The notes beneath the pieces are model-generated. The model searched no databases. It saw nothing but the letters and a program-made list of their open reading frames with translations, and was not told where the DNA came from. A DNA stretch of 64,000 nucleotides from VRUE01 sp035693025 (GTDB lineage: Bacteria; Actinomycetota; Thermoleophilia; Solirubrobacterales; 70-9): positions 16,219 to 80,218 of the forward strand of contig DASSHI010000040.1 in the NCBI GenBank assembly GCA_035693025.1, read 5' to 3'. Positions within the stretch are counted from its first letter, which is position 1; every line of letters starts with the position of its first letter. The translations under genes were made by a program, and so were the position numbers. Positions 16,187 through 23,115 of the stretch are shown here, piece by piece.

Positions 16187-16229
16187 TTACCCACCGCGTG
16201 GAGCGCTTGAACGTGGGGCAGCCGGGTAA
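16187..16229. promoter_or_regulatory. back-to-back divergent SigB-type promoters with overlapping -35 elements
   Basis: Minus strand: GTTCAA (16212-16207), 14 bases, GGGTAA (16192-16187), for the small membrane protein. Plus strand: GCTTGA (16205-16210), 13 bases, GGGTAA (16224-16229), for the MscS channel. The two -10 elements face outward as TTACCC...GGGTAA and the -35s share GCTTGAAC. Each would put the transcript start within about ten bases of its start codon. Confidence 0.65.
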
Positions 16230-16239
16230 CAGTCCGACG

Positions 16240-17172
16240 ATGCCCGCGCCGCGCAGGAGGATGCATCGTGAGCTGTTCGAGACCCGCAGCCACTCCTGGC
16301 ATGCCGTAGGCCTCGGCGAAGAGCTCGAATCGGGCACGCCGAAGCGGGCTCTCGGTGGCCTGCTGATCGCCCTGGGGGCGATCGCCGCGACGATGGTCGT
16401 CTACTACAACCGCCAGGTGTGGCTGCCGGGCTATGGCGCATGGGTCAAGACCGCCACGGCGGCGATCCTCGTGATCGTCGGCTCGATCGCCGTCCATTGG
16501 CTGGTACGGGCGGCCTCGCCGCGCCTCTTCCGCCGCCTCGACCCGGCCACCGCCGGCACCCTCGGCTTCCTCATCCGCCTCTTCGCGATGTCGGTCGTCG
16601 TGATCCTCGCCCTGCGCGTCGCCGGGATCACGGCGAGCACGCTCGCCCTCGGTGGGACGATCACCGCCGTGGTCCTCGGCCTTGCCGCGCAGCAATCGCT
16701 CGGCGGCATCTTCGCCGGCGTCGTGCTGCAGAGTACGCGGCCGTTCCGGGTCGGCGAACGGGTCCGCCTGGTCGGCGGCTTCCTGGCCGGCTCGCTCGAA
16801 GGGACGGTCAGCTCGCTCGGCCTCTTCTATACGACCCTCGCCCAGGGTGCCGACCGCATCCAGGTGCCGAACAGCGTGATGATCAACCTCGCCGTCGTGC
16901 CCTTGCGCGAGCCCGACAAAGTCGACCTGCGGGCGCGTTTCTCCAGCGGGGCGAGCCCGCGCAGGGTCGAGCGCCGCCTGCTCGACACGGTCGACACCCC
17001 CACCCGCTACGCCCCCAGCGTCGCGCTCGAGGAAATCGACGAGCAGGGAGTCGTGCTGCGGATCAGCGCCACGCCGCTGCGCCCCGGCGACGGCTCGCAG
17101 CTCGCCGAGGAAGTGCTCGAAGCGTTGCGTGGACCGCTCGCCGCCGCGGACGAAGCGGTGGCATACGGCTAA
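16240..17172 (+). CDS. MscS-family mechanosensitive ion channel
   Basis: 310 aa. Several N-terminal hydrophobic helices; then the pore-like helix GITASTLALGGTITAVVLGLAAQ and QSLGGIFAGVVL, followed by the beta domain FRVGERVRLVGGFLAGSLEGTV and IQVPNSVMINLAV. It would open on membrane tension and release solutes during osmotic downshift. ATG 16240 lies ~10 bases after the -10 of a SigB-type promoter; ATG 16261 has AGGAGG immediately in front with no spacing. Placement inside the sigma island suggests osmotic-stress control. Confidence 0.93.
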   Translation: MPAPRRRMHRELFETRSHSWHAVGLGEELESGTPKRALGGLLIALGAIAATMVVYYNRQVWLPGYGAWVKTATAAILVIVGSIAVHWLVRAASPRLFRRLDPATAGTLGFLIRLFAMSVVVILALRVAGITASTLALGGTITAVVLGLAAQQSLGGIFAGVVLQSTRPFRVGERVRLVGGFLAGSLEGTVSSLGLFYTTLAQGADRIQVPNSVMINLAVVPLREPDKVDLRARFSSGASPRRVERRLLDTVDTPTRYAPSVALEEIDEQGVVLRISATPLRPGDGSQLAEEVLEALRGPLAAADEAVAYG

Positions 17173-17588
17173 GGCGCCTCGGTCATGCCGATGCCCGCAA
17201 AGCGCTCCGAGGCCTGCTCGGGATCGGGAAAGACCTCGCCGCGGACGAAAAGCCCGTCACGGACCTGCCAGATCCAGGCGATGGGGACGTCGCGGATGCC
17301 GAGCTCGCGACTGCGGGCGTAGACGCGACCGCGCACGAGCAGGGCCTGACCGCGAGCCTCGACCTCGCTCGGCGTTATCTGCAGCTCTTCCCAGACCTTG
17401 GCGACGTCAGCCAGGTAGTCGCGCAGGCCCCCGCGGCCGCCATAGGGGGCATCGCGACCGACGGCCTCGGCGGTGACCACGGGAAAGAACTCCATCGCCT
17501 CGTCGCAGAGCTCGAGGATGCACTCCTCCTCGCGACGGTTGAAGCAGTCATAGAGGCGCTTGATCAGCGCCAGGTGCGACGGGGGCAT
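17169..17588 (-). CDS. SnoaL-like/NTF2-fold protein
   Basis: 139 aa. LIKRLYDCFNRREEECILELCDEAMEFFP opens like SnoaL-like NTF2-fold proteins, and VRGRVYARSRELG ... IAWIWQVRDGLFVRGEVFPD is the C-terminal sheet that forms the ligand pocket. Start and stop form TGATG with the PP2C gene, so it is translated by coupling from that message. A ligand or catalytic role is not predictable; its tight link to a stress phosphatase suggests a sensory or accessory role. Confidence 0.8.
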   Translation of the reverse strand: MPPSHLALIKRLYDCFNRREEECILELCDEAMEFFPVVTAEAVGRDAPYGGRGGLRDYLADVAKVWEELQITPSEVEARGQALLVRGRVYARSRELGIRDVPIAWIWQVRDGLFVRGEVFPDPEQASERFAGIGMTEAP

Positions 17589-19006
17589 CAGTACGGGCCG
17601 ATTTGCATGGGGGCTGAAGGGGGCGGCTGGACCAACAGCTCGGCGGCATCGGACATGCGCTCGTAGGAGGCTCGGGCGATCGCCAACATCGCCACGTCGT
17701 CGTCCAGCCTGCCATCGGTGAAGGAGTGCAGCGATCCCTCCAGCCGCTGTATGGCGAGAGCGGGGTTGCTTACGCCGCTGAGGTGAGCGCGCAGGCGCGT
17801 CTCGCCGAAACGCCCCTCGCGCCCCTGGGCCTCGGTGATTCCGTCGGTGACCACGACCAGTTGCTGGCCGAGCTCGACCTCGGCGCGCGCGATCTCCCAC
17901 TCGGCGTCGGGAAAAGCGCCGAGCACCGGGTCGGCGCCGGCGATCTCGGTGACGACGTCGCCGTCGACCAGCAGCGGCGGCGGATGACCGGCGACCGCCA
18001 GGCGCACCGGTTCGAAACGATCTTCGCTGAGGGTGATCGCCGCCAGGCTGCAGAGCGCGGCGTCGCCGCGGGCGAGCAGGGCGCGATTGAGCGTGCGCAG
18101 GCCGACCAGGGGATCGTCATTCAAAGCCGCGGCGGTGCGCAACGTGTAGCGGGCGACCGCGGTGACCGATGCGGCGTGGGCGCCGCGGCCGGTCACGTCG
18201 CCGATCACGAGCATCCAGCCGCCGGCCACGCGAAAGAGGTCGTAGAAATCGCCACCGACTTCGTTCTCGGCACCGGCCGGCCGGTACATCGCCGCGATCG
18301 ACCAGCCGGGAATGTGGGGCAGCGGCGAGGGCAGCAGCCCCCGCTGCAGGGTCTCGGCGATCTCCGAGCGCGCCCGCTCGGCCCGCTCCAGGCCGGCGAA
18401 GAGGCCGGAGTTGTCGAGGGTCAGGGCGACTCGGCCAGAGAGGATCCAGGCGAAGCGCGCGTCGTCGCGCCGGTAGCGGCGCCCAGTCCAGGCGACGGCG
18501 ATCGTCAGCGCTCCCGTGATTTCTCCGCGCGCTTGCAGGGCCACGGTGATCGCCGAACGCATGCCGAGGCCGCGCAAGAACTCGAAGTCCTCCGGGTCGT
18601 GGGAGAGCCCCCGCAGGTCGTCATCGGATATGCGCTCATAGAAGCGCGGCTCGGACGATGTGGGGCGGCCGGCGATCATGCGGGGCGGCATCGAGGGCAT
18701 TCGTTCGCCCAAGCCACGCTCGAGCCCGTCGGGTCCGTCCGCGGAGACGCGCACCGCCGCCCGCCGCGGCACGCGGTCCTCGCCGATCACGTCGATCACG
18801 CAGAAGTCAGCGATCTGCGGCACGAGGATCGCGCAGATCGCGTCGAAGGTCTCCTCCAACGAGCCGCCGGCATCGGACACGGCGGCGATCTCGGCGAGAA
18901 TCTGGAAGCGCCGCCTGGCCAGGCGCTCGCGACGCACCGTGACGACCAGGACGACGAGCGTCACGAGAACAGCCAAAGCCGCTACGGCTATCGCGATCCA
19001 GTCGAT
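17588..19006 (-). CDS. membrane-anchored GAF-PP2C (RsbU/SpoIIE-type) serine phosphatase, probable AUC start
   Basis: N-terminal membrane helix, then a GAF-like domain (FQILAEIAAVSDAGGSLEETFDAIC ..., about residues 35-200), a short linker with ERARSEIAETLQRGLLPSPLP, and a PP2C domain (VGGDFYDLF, VIGDVTGRG, VVVTDGITEA, DDDVAML). It should dephosphorylate the STAS protein when the GAF domain senses a signal. GGAGG lies six bases before ATC 19006; starting there gives a full ~22-residue membrane helix. The conventional alternative, TTG 18976, leaves only ~13 hydrophobic residues. A stop lies directly upstream of the ATC. Confidence 0.92.
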   Translation of the reverse strand: MDWIAIAVAALAVLVTLVVLVVTVRRERLARRRFQILAEIAAVSDAGGSLEETFDAICAILVPQIADFCVIDVIGEDRVPRRAAVRVSADGPDGLERGLGERMPSMPPRMIAGRPTSSEPRFYERISDDDLRGLSHDPEDFEFLRGLGMRSAITVALQARGEITGALTIAVAWTGRRYRRDDARFAWILSGRVALTLDNSGLFAGLERAERARSEIAETLQRGLLPSPLPHIPGWSIAAMYRPAGAENEVGGDFYDLFRVAGGWMLVIGDVTGRGAHAASVTAVARYTLRTAAALNDDPLVGLRTLNRALLARGDAALCSLAAITLSEDRFEPVRLAVAGHPPPLLVDGDVVTEIAGADPVLGAFPDAEWEIARAEVELGQQLVVVTDGITEAQGREGRFGETRLRAHLSGVSNPALAIQRLEGSLHSFTDGRLDDDVAMLAIARASYERMSDAAELLVQPPPSAPMQIGPY

Positions 19007-19030
19007 CCTCTACCTCCGTCGATTGCAAGC

Positions 19031-19048
19031 CTTACTGAAAAGACAGTA
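19031..19048. promoter_or_regulatory. short inverted repeat upstream of the PP2C gene
   Basis: TTACTG and CAGTAA form 6-base arms around AAAAGA, 25-42 bases upstream of the phosphatase start. It is AT-rich relative to its surroundings and could be an operator. No SigB-type promoter was found for this gene. Confidence 0.3.
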
Positions 19049-19121
19049 ACCCGGCTGCGCCAAGTTGTCCACATGCGGACCAGCGACCCTCCACGGGGGA
19101 AAGAGCGAGACCAGGCGAGCG

Positions 19122-19146
19122 GTTTTTGCCTTTTCAGAGCGGGTAC
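19122..19146 (+). promoter_or_regulatory. SigB-type promoter, near-leaderless
   Basis: GTTTTT (19122-19127), 13 bases, GGGTAC (19141-19146). The -10 ends nine bases before the ATG of the downstream small gene, so transcription should begin at or within a few bases of the start codon. Confidence 0.65.
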
Positions 19147-19155
19147 TCACTCGCC

Positions 19156-19380
19156 ATGATCGACACGAAGTCGATTCCCCAACCCGGCGAGCGCTGGCTC
19201 AGCCGCCCGCCATACCTCTTGATCGCGCATGTGCGACGCGTCGACGAGATCTCCGATCCGCCGGTCGTCAGCTATGAGCTGCAGGACGAAGAAGGTTTCC
19301 TGCTTGAAACCATCGAGCACGCCGTGCTCGACGATGGCTGGTGGAAGAGCTTCCAGCCGATGAACCGTCGCGTCGGCTGA
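19156..19380 (+). CDS. small conserved-looking hypothetical protein
   Basis: 74 aa, soluble, rich in Trp and acidic residues: PGERWLSRPPYLLIAHVRRVD, SYELQDEEGFLLETIEHAVLDDGWWKSF. No family recognised. The compact sequence with few low-complexity residues suggests a real small beta-rich domain. It is driven by a SigB-type promoter immediately upstream and lies beside the phosphatase, so a stress role is likely. Confidence 0.7.
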   Translation: MIDTKSIPQPGERWLSRPPYLLIAHVRRVDEISDPPVVSYELQDEEGFLLETIEHAVLDDGWWKSFQPMNRRVG

Positions 19381-19416
19381 TACCCGCCTGCGGGGATCGG
19401 GGAGAATCTCGCTTCG

Positions 19417-20223
19417 ATGCTCGGCTCGGGACCTAGGCAGGCGATCTGGCTCCTCGCAACCTGCTTGACCGTGCTCGGGTTGTTCGGCTGCGGGCAGGCG
19501 AAGGAAGCCCCCACTCTGGTCGCCGAAGTCCCGCCGCCCCGGGGACACAGCCGGATCGCAGAAGAGCAGCCGCCGCACCCGCAGCCTCCCTACGACGTCG
19601 CGCCGGAGCCGGCCGCCCACCCCCAGCGGGCCCCGGAACCGAAGCCGGCAGCCGAGCCGGAGACGGCGCCAGAAGCCGAAGCCGGCAGCGACGAAGCCTC
19701 CTCGATTCCCCCCGCGTCGGCCGGCAGCAACGGGTCTTTCACGCCGCCGCCCGCGGGCGAACGGGAAGAGATCACGCCGCGCACGATGGAAAAGCTCGCA
19801 AGGCAGACCGAATCGCAGAGCGCCGTTCTCTTGAACGGCGTCGCGCTCGCGCCGCCCGGCGCCCCGCAGAGGATCAAGGCGGCGATCAGCGCCGCCAATC
19901 AGATCATCGGCCGCCCGTACATATGGGGCGGCGGCCACGACTCGTGGTATTCGCGCGGCTACGACTGCTCGGGGGCGGTCAGCTATGCCCTGGCTGGGGG
20001 CGGCTTCCTCTCCACTCCCCTCGATTCGAGCCGACTGATGTCGTGGGGCGCGCCGGGCCGCGGCCGCTGGCTGACCGTATACGCCAATGCCGGCCACGCC
20101 TACGCGGTGATCGCCGGCCTGCGCTGGGACACGGTCGGCGACGCAAGGGGCTCGGGGCCACGCTGGCATCCCGCCCTGCCCTATCCGGAAGGCTTCGTCG
20201 CCCGGCACCCTCCCGGGTACTGA
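19417..20223 (+). CDS. NlpC/P60-like cell-wall peptidase, lipoprotein
   Basis: 268 aa. Signal peptide ending in lipobox LFGC (Cys25), so lipid anchored on the outer face of the membrane. Residues ~30-115 are a Pro/Ala/Glu-rich linker crossing the wall. The C-terminal domain has GRPYIWGGGHDSW, catalytic Cys184 in YDCSGAVSYAL and His227 in NAGHAYAVIAG, as in NlpC/P60 endopeptidases that cut peptidoglycan stem peptides. The third polar residue is not obvious. Together with MscS it gives this stress island an envelope theme. Confidence 0.85.
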   Translation: MLGSGPRQAIWLLATCLTVLGLFGCGQAKEAPTLVAEVPPPRGHSRIAEEQPPHPQPPYDVAPEPAAHPQRAPEPKPAAEPETAPEAEAGSDEASSIPPASAGSNGSFTPPPAGEREEITPRTMEKLARQTESQSAVLLNGVALAPPGAPQRIKAAISAANQIIGRPYIWGGGHDSWYSRGYDCSGAVSYALAGGGFLSTPLDSSRLMSWGAPGRGRWLTVYANAGHAYAVIAGLRWDTVGDARGSGPRWHPALPYPEGFVARHPPGY

Positions 20224-20313
20224 GGCAGCCGTTCGGACCGTCGCCCTGCGCGACTTATCTCGCAACTAGCGGGTTCGATCCCGCAGCTGGCGCGATCTCG
20301 TCCACTCGAGTGT

Positions 20314-20338
20314 GTTTCATTTGATGCAGGATGGGTAT
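20314..20338 (+). promoter_or_regulatory. SigB-type promoter that fixes the start of the next gene
   Basis: GTTTCA (20314-20319), 13 bases, GGGTAT (20333-20338), an excellent match to the SigB consensus. The upstream ATG at 20331 falls inside the promoter, so translation must begin later, at ATG 20352, which would be ~7 bases from the transcript start. Confidence 0.7.
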
Positions 20339-20351
20339 CGACCCTTTCCCG

Positions 20352-21062
20352 ATGAGTACGGAATTGCGGAGGAAGCTCCTTGCCGAAGGGGACGTTCATC
20401 CCCGTCGCTGGCCCGAGGGTCCCTCGCAGCTTCACGCCGAGTGCCTGATCGAGGGAGCGAATCCGCAGATCGAGGTCAAGGTGCGTTTCGTCCAAGCCGT
20501 CGAGCGACAGGTCCTCGATGCGACCGGAAATCCCGTCGACGAGCTGATCGTCACCGGGCGCCGATATCGCAGCGGCGAAGAACTGGAGGAGCACGAGGTG
20601 AGGCTCGGCGATCTGCCCAACCGCACCGCCGAGATCAGGACCGCAGGAAGCAGGCGCGCGGAGATGAGCGAAAACGGAGCGCCGGCCGGAGCGGTCGTCT
20701 GGAGCTGGGAGCCCCTTCACAGCACGGTCGAAGCATGGGTCGACGAGATCGGCGAGGGCCTGCGCCGCGTCCGCGTGGAGATCGCAAACCGCCTCGAATG
20801 GGACGGTGCGCCGGCAGAGCGGGAGCGACTGCGCGCCCTGCACGCGACCCACCTCCTGATGCACAGCCCCGACGGGGCCTTCGTCTCCCTCGCCCACCCC
20901 CCCGCCCACCTGCGTCGGTACACCGCCCAATGCCACAACGAGGGGCTCTGGCCCGCCCCGGTCGGCGAGGCAGGGGATCGCCGCACCGTCCTCGCCGCCC
21001 CGGTCCGCCTCGACGATTACCCCAAGGTCGACGGCAAGGCATACGCGCGCGTCGCCGCATGA
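20352..21062 (+). CDS. hypothetical protein in the stress regulon
   Basis: 236 aa, soluble, not recognised. The N-terminal half has an alternating pattern suggesting a beta domain (LHAECLIEGANPQIEVKVRFVQ, VDELIVTGRRYRSGEELEEHEV); the C-terminal half has VWSWEPLHSTVEAWVDEIGEGLRRVRVEIANRLEW and HATHLLMHSPDGAFVSL. No signal peptide or membrane helix. A strong SigB-type promoter overlaps the longer possible start, so ATG 20352 is chosen. Ends 15 bases before tRNA-Pro. Confidence 0.75.
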   Translation: MSTELRRKLLAEGDVHPRRWPEGPSQLHAECLIEGANPQIEVKVRFVQAVERQVLDATGNPVDELIVTGRRYRSGEELEEHEVRLGDLPNRTAEIRTAGSRRAEMSENGAPAGAVVWSWEPLHSTVEAWVDEIGEGLRRVRVEIANRLEWDGAPAERERLRALHATHLLMHSPDGAFVSLAHPPAHLRRYTAQCHNEGLWPAPVGEAGDRRTVLAAPVRLDDYPKVDGKAYARVAA

Positions 21063-21077
21063 GATAATCGCCCGCAT

Positions 21078-21151
21078 CGGGGCGTGGCGCAGCCTGGTAG
21101 CGCGCACCGTTCGGGTCGGTGAGGTCCCCGGTTCAAATCCGGGCGCCCCGA
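21078..21151 (+). tRNA. tRNA-Pro (anticodon CGG)
   Basis: A 7-bp acceptor stem (CGGGGCG/CGCCCCG) is followed by discriminator A. The D arm contains AGCCTGGTAGC. The anticodon stem CACCG/CGGTG encloses loop TTCGGGT, so the anticodon is CGG. The T arm is CCCGGTTCAAATCCGGG. The 3' CCA is not encoded. It reads CCG codons, which are frequent in this DNA. Confidence 0.95.
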
Positions 21152-21178
21152 TATTCGATCGCCCGTGCGGCCGGCAGT

Positions 21179-21316
21179 TCAAGCCTGGTCGAACTTGGCG
21201 ATGCTCCACGGCTCTCTGTGCGCATCCTCAACCCGATCGAGCTCTACGCCGTACGTTTGAAAGCGCGAGGCGACCGACCAGGACGAGTAGCTCTTGTTCC
21301 CGAATACCAGCGTCAC
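21179..21316 (-). pseudogene. short ORF or gene remnant beside tRNA-Pro
   Basis: A GTG-initiated frame of 45 codons encodes MTLVFGNKSYSSWSVASRF ... EPWSIAKFDQA. The opening resembles the GNKxYSSWS motif at the start of some glutathione S-transferases, but the frame stops long before a full domain. It may be a truncated remnant or a small protein; 17 bases separate it from vapC. The resemblance is weak and was not searched. Confidence 0.3.
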
Positions 21317-21332
21317 CCGCTCATGGCACGGC

Positions 21333-21725
21333 CTACCAGATCGTCAACGACTGCGGGCGATCATGGTCGCGGATTGACCGATCCTTGGTCACGAGGCCGA
21401 GCCCGTGCTCAATCGCGGTTGCGTAGATCAACCGATCGGCGGGGTCGCCTGGAAACGAAGAGGGGAGGGCCGCTGCGGTGTCGGCTATCGCCGGATTCAT
21501 GCCGATCGTTCGAAGCTGCGCGGCGAGGCCCTGCAGCCAGGATCGGATCGGAATGTTGACGGCGATCCGCTCGTGCTTCGCCAGCCAAACCAGCTCGTAC
21601 CAGGAGATCGCCGCCACGACATGTTCATCCGCCTTTTCTAGTGCGTTGCGTGCCGGTTTGCTGACTCGTTTAGGCTCAGCCGACCACCAGTGGACCACGT
21701 GGGTATCTAGCAGAATCGCAGCCAC
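21333..21725 (-). CDS. vapC: PIN-domain toxin (VapC family)
   Basis: 130 aa ribonuclease fold. ILLDTHVVHWW carries the first catalytic Asp, SWYELVWLAKH the conserved Glu, and FPGDPADRLIYATA plus LVTKDRSI the further acidic residues of PIN domains of the YobB/VapC type. It starts two bases after the stop of the antitoxin gene, the classical antitoxin-toxin order. Target RNA unknown. It lies beside tRNA-Pro, a common landing zone for accessory genes. Confidence 0.93.
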   Translation of the reverse strand: MAAILLDTHVVHWWSAEPKRVSKPARNALEKADEHVVAAISWYELVWLAKHERIAVNIPIRSWLQGLAAQLRTIGMNPAIADTAAALPSSFPGDPADRLIYATAIEHGLGLVTKDRSIRDHDRPQSLTIW

Positions 21726-21727
21726 GC

Positions 21728-21955
21728 CTACGAGGCGTTCCAGGCCTCGCCGGTGGAGAACAACTGCTCCTCCTCGGCTGTGGTCATTGCCACACCCTCG
21801 AATGAGCCCTCGAGAGAGCGCGCGCCAGATGCGGGAACGAGACGGGCGACCGGACGGCCGTGCCTGGTGATCTCGATCTCCTCACCGGCTGCGGCATCGT
21901 CCAAGAGGCGGAGGATCGTCGCCTTTGCATCAGTAGCGGTCACTTGTTTGGCCAT
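21728..21955 (-). CDS. vapB: Phd/YefM-type antitoxin (VapB partner)
   Basis: 75 aa. MAKQVTATDAKATILRLLDDAAAGEEIEITRHGRPVARLVP is the Phd/YefM DNA-binding N-terminal domain; the acidic C-terminal tail (TTAEEEQLFSTGEAW) should wrap the PIN toxin. TATACT at 21967-21962 on the minus strand is a likely -10 only a few bases before ATG 21955, so the message may be leaderless. The pair is expected to repress its own promoter. Confidence 0.92.
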   Translation of the reverse strand: MAKQVTATDAKATILRLLDDAAAGEEIEITRHGRPVARLVPASGARSLEGSFEGVAMTTAEEEQLFSTGEAWNAS

Positions 21956-22033
21956 ATAGGCAGTATAACGGTCAGATTGATCTAGCGTGCGAGCCGCCGA
22001 TCGCGATCTTCACGGCGAGCTCCCTAAGGTTCT

Positions 22034-23104
22034 TCACGGGGCGAGGCGCTCGACGCGCCAGTCGCCACCTTCCTCGCAGCGGAAGCGGAGGCGGTCGTGG
22101 AGGCGGTTGGGGCGGCCCTGCCAGAACTCGACCGTCTCCGGGACCAGGCGCAGTCCGCCCCAGTGCTCCGGACGGGGAATGTCGCCGTCGGGCGGATAGC
22201 GGCTTTCCAGCTCCTCGCGCGCCGATTCCAGCGTCGAGCGGTCGGGGATCGGCTGGGACTGGGGGCTGGCGAGAGCGCCGATACGGGCGCCGTAGGGGCG
22301 AGAGGCGAAGTAGGCATCGGCTTCCTCGCCGGCGACCGGCTCGAGCTCCCCGGAGACGATCACCTGGCGCTCGATCGGATGCCAGGGGAAGACGACACAG
22401 CCCCGCGGGTTCTCCGTCGCCGCCTGCCCCTTGCGCGAACGCAGGTTGGTGTAGAGAACCAGGCCGCGCTCGTCGATCGCCTTGAGCAGCACGGTGCGGG
22501 CCGTCGGGCGTCCATCCGAGCCGGCGGTGGCGAAGACCATGGCGTTGGGCTCGACGATCTCGGCGTTTGCCCTGGCCTCGTCGAACCAGAGCGTGAACTG
22601 CTCGAGCCAGGTCGCCGCCAGCCAACCCTCGTCGAGCTCGGCGCGCCGATAGTCGCGACGCATCTCGCCCAGGTTCTCGACCGAGTCGGCGATCTCCACC
22701 TCGCTCGCCTCGCCCGTCTCGAGGTCGAAGATCATCGCTTGCACCTCGACCCCGTCGGGCAGGAGGGTCGAGCTGCGCACGGCATGGAAGTCGCGGGTCA
22801 GCGCCGCGAGCGGCTCGCCGATCGTCAGGAAGTCGATCTCCGGCTGCGGCCCCGACGGCAGCAACTCGCGGATCTGCTCCTCGCTGTGCTTCGCCATCGC
22901 GCAGTCGGTGTGGTGCATGACGATCACCCGTTCGGTCCCCATCGCGCAGGAGGCGGCGAGTCCTCGCATCACGTCCTCGGTCACCCGCCCCCCCGCCGTG
23001 CGGAGCACGTGCACCACCTCCGAAAACGGATCGAAGAACTGGAACGCATCGAGCCGCGCGTCCATGCAGGTGACGATCGCGGTCTGTGGCCGGTCGGGAC
23101 TCAT
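22034..23104 (-). CDS. fusion of beta-carbonic anhydrase-like domain and pyridoxamine 5'-phosphate oxidase (PdxH)
   Basis: 356 aa in one uninterrupted frame. Residues 1-140 are a small beta-carbonic anhydrase: TCMDARLD gives zinc ligand Cys13 and the Asp15-Arg17 dyad, HHTDC gives His65 and Cys68, and AMIFDLETGEASEV matches the end of mycobacterial CanA-like enzymes. Residues ~145-356 are a full FMN-dependent PdxH: EPNAMVFATAG, TVLLKAID, LYTNLRSRKG, FASRPYGARIGALASPQSQ and the signature VEFWQGRPNRLHDR. So one polypeptide should hydrate CO2 and oxidise PNP/PMP to PLP. It lies 11 bases after a MocR gene, probably one transcript. I know of no described enzyme with this architecture. Confidence 0.92.
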   Translation of the reverse strand: MSPDRPQTAIVTCMDARLDAFQFFDPFSEVVHVLRTAGGRVTEDVMRGLAASCAMGTERVIVMHHTDCAMAKHSEEQIRELLPSGPQPEIDFLTIGEPLAALTRDFHAVRSSTLLPDGVEVQAMIFDLETGEASEVEIADSVENLGEMRRDYRRAELDEGWLAATWLEQFTLWFDEARANAEIVEPNAMVFATAGSDGRPTARTVLLKAIDERGLVLYTNLRSRKGQAATENPRGCVVFPWHPIERQVIVSGELEPVAGEEADAYFASRPYGARIGALASPQSQPIPDRSTLESAREELESRYPPDGDIPRPEHWGGLRLVPETVEFWQGRPNRLHDRLRFRCEEGGDWRVERLAP

Positions 23105-23115
23105 CGCCGCGCATC

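Noticed and set aside
15943..16695. 250-codon minus-strand frame opposite the MscS gene.
   Set aside because: Only the last 76 codons, which have their own Shine-Dalgarno and promoter, look real; the upstream part is antisense to MscS.
20270..20300. GCGGGTTCGATCCCGC looks like a tRNA T arm.
   Set aside because: The loop is one base short for a canonical T arm and no acceptor, D or anticodon stems could be fitted around it.
21078..22033. tRNA-Pro as a phage or island attachment site.
   Set aside because: No duplicated 3' tRNA segment, no integrase and no phage genes are visible within the window.
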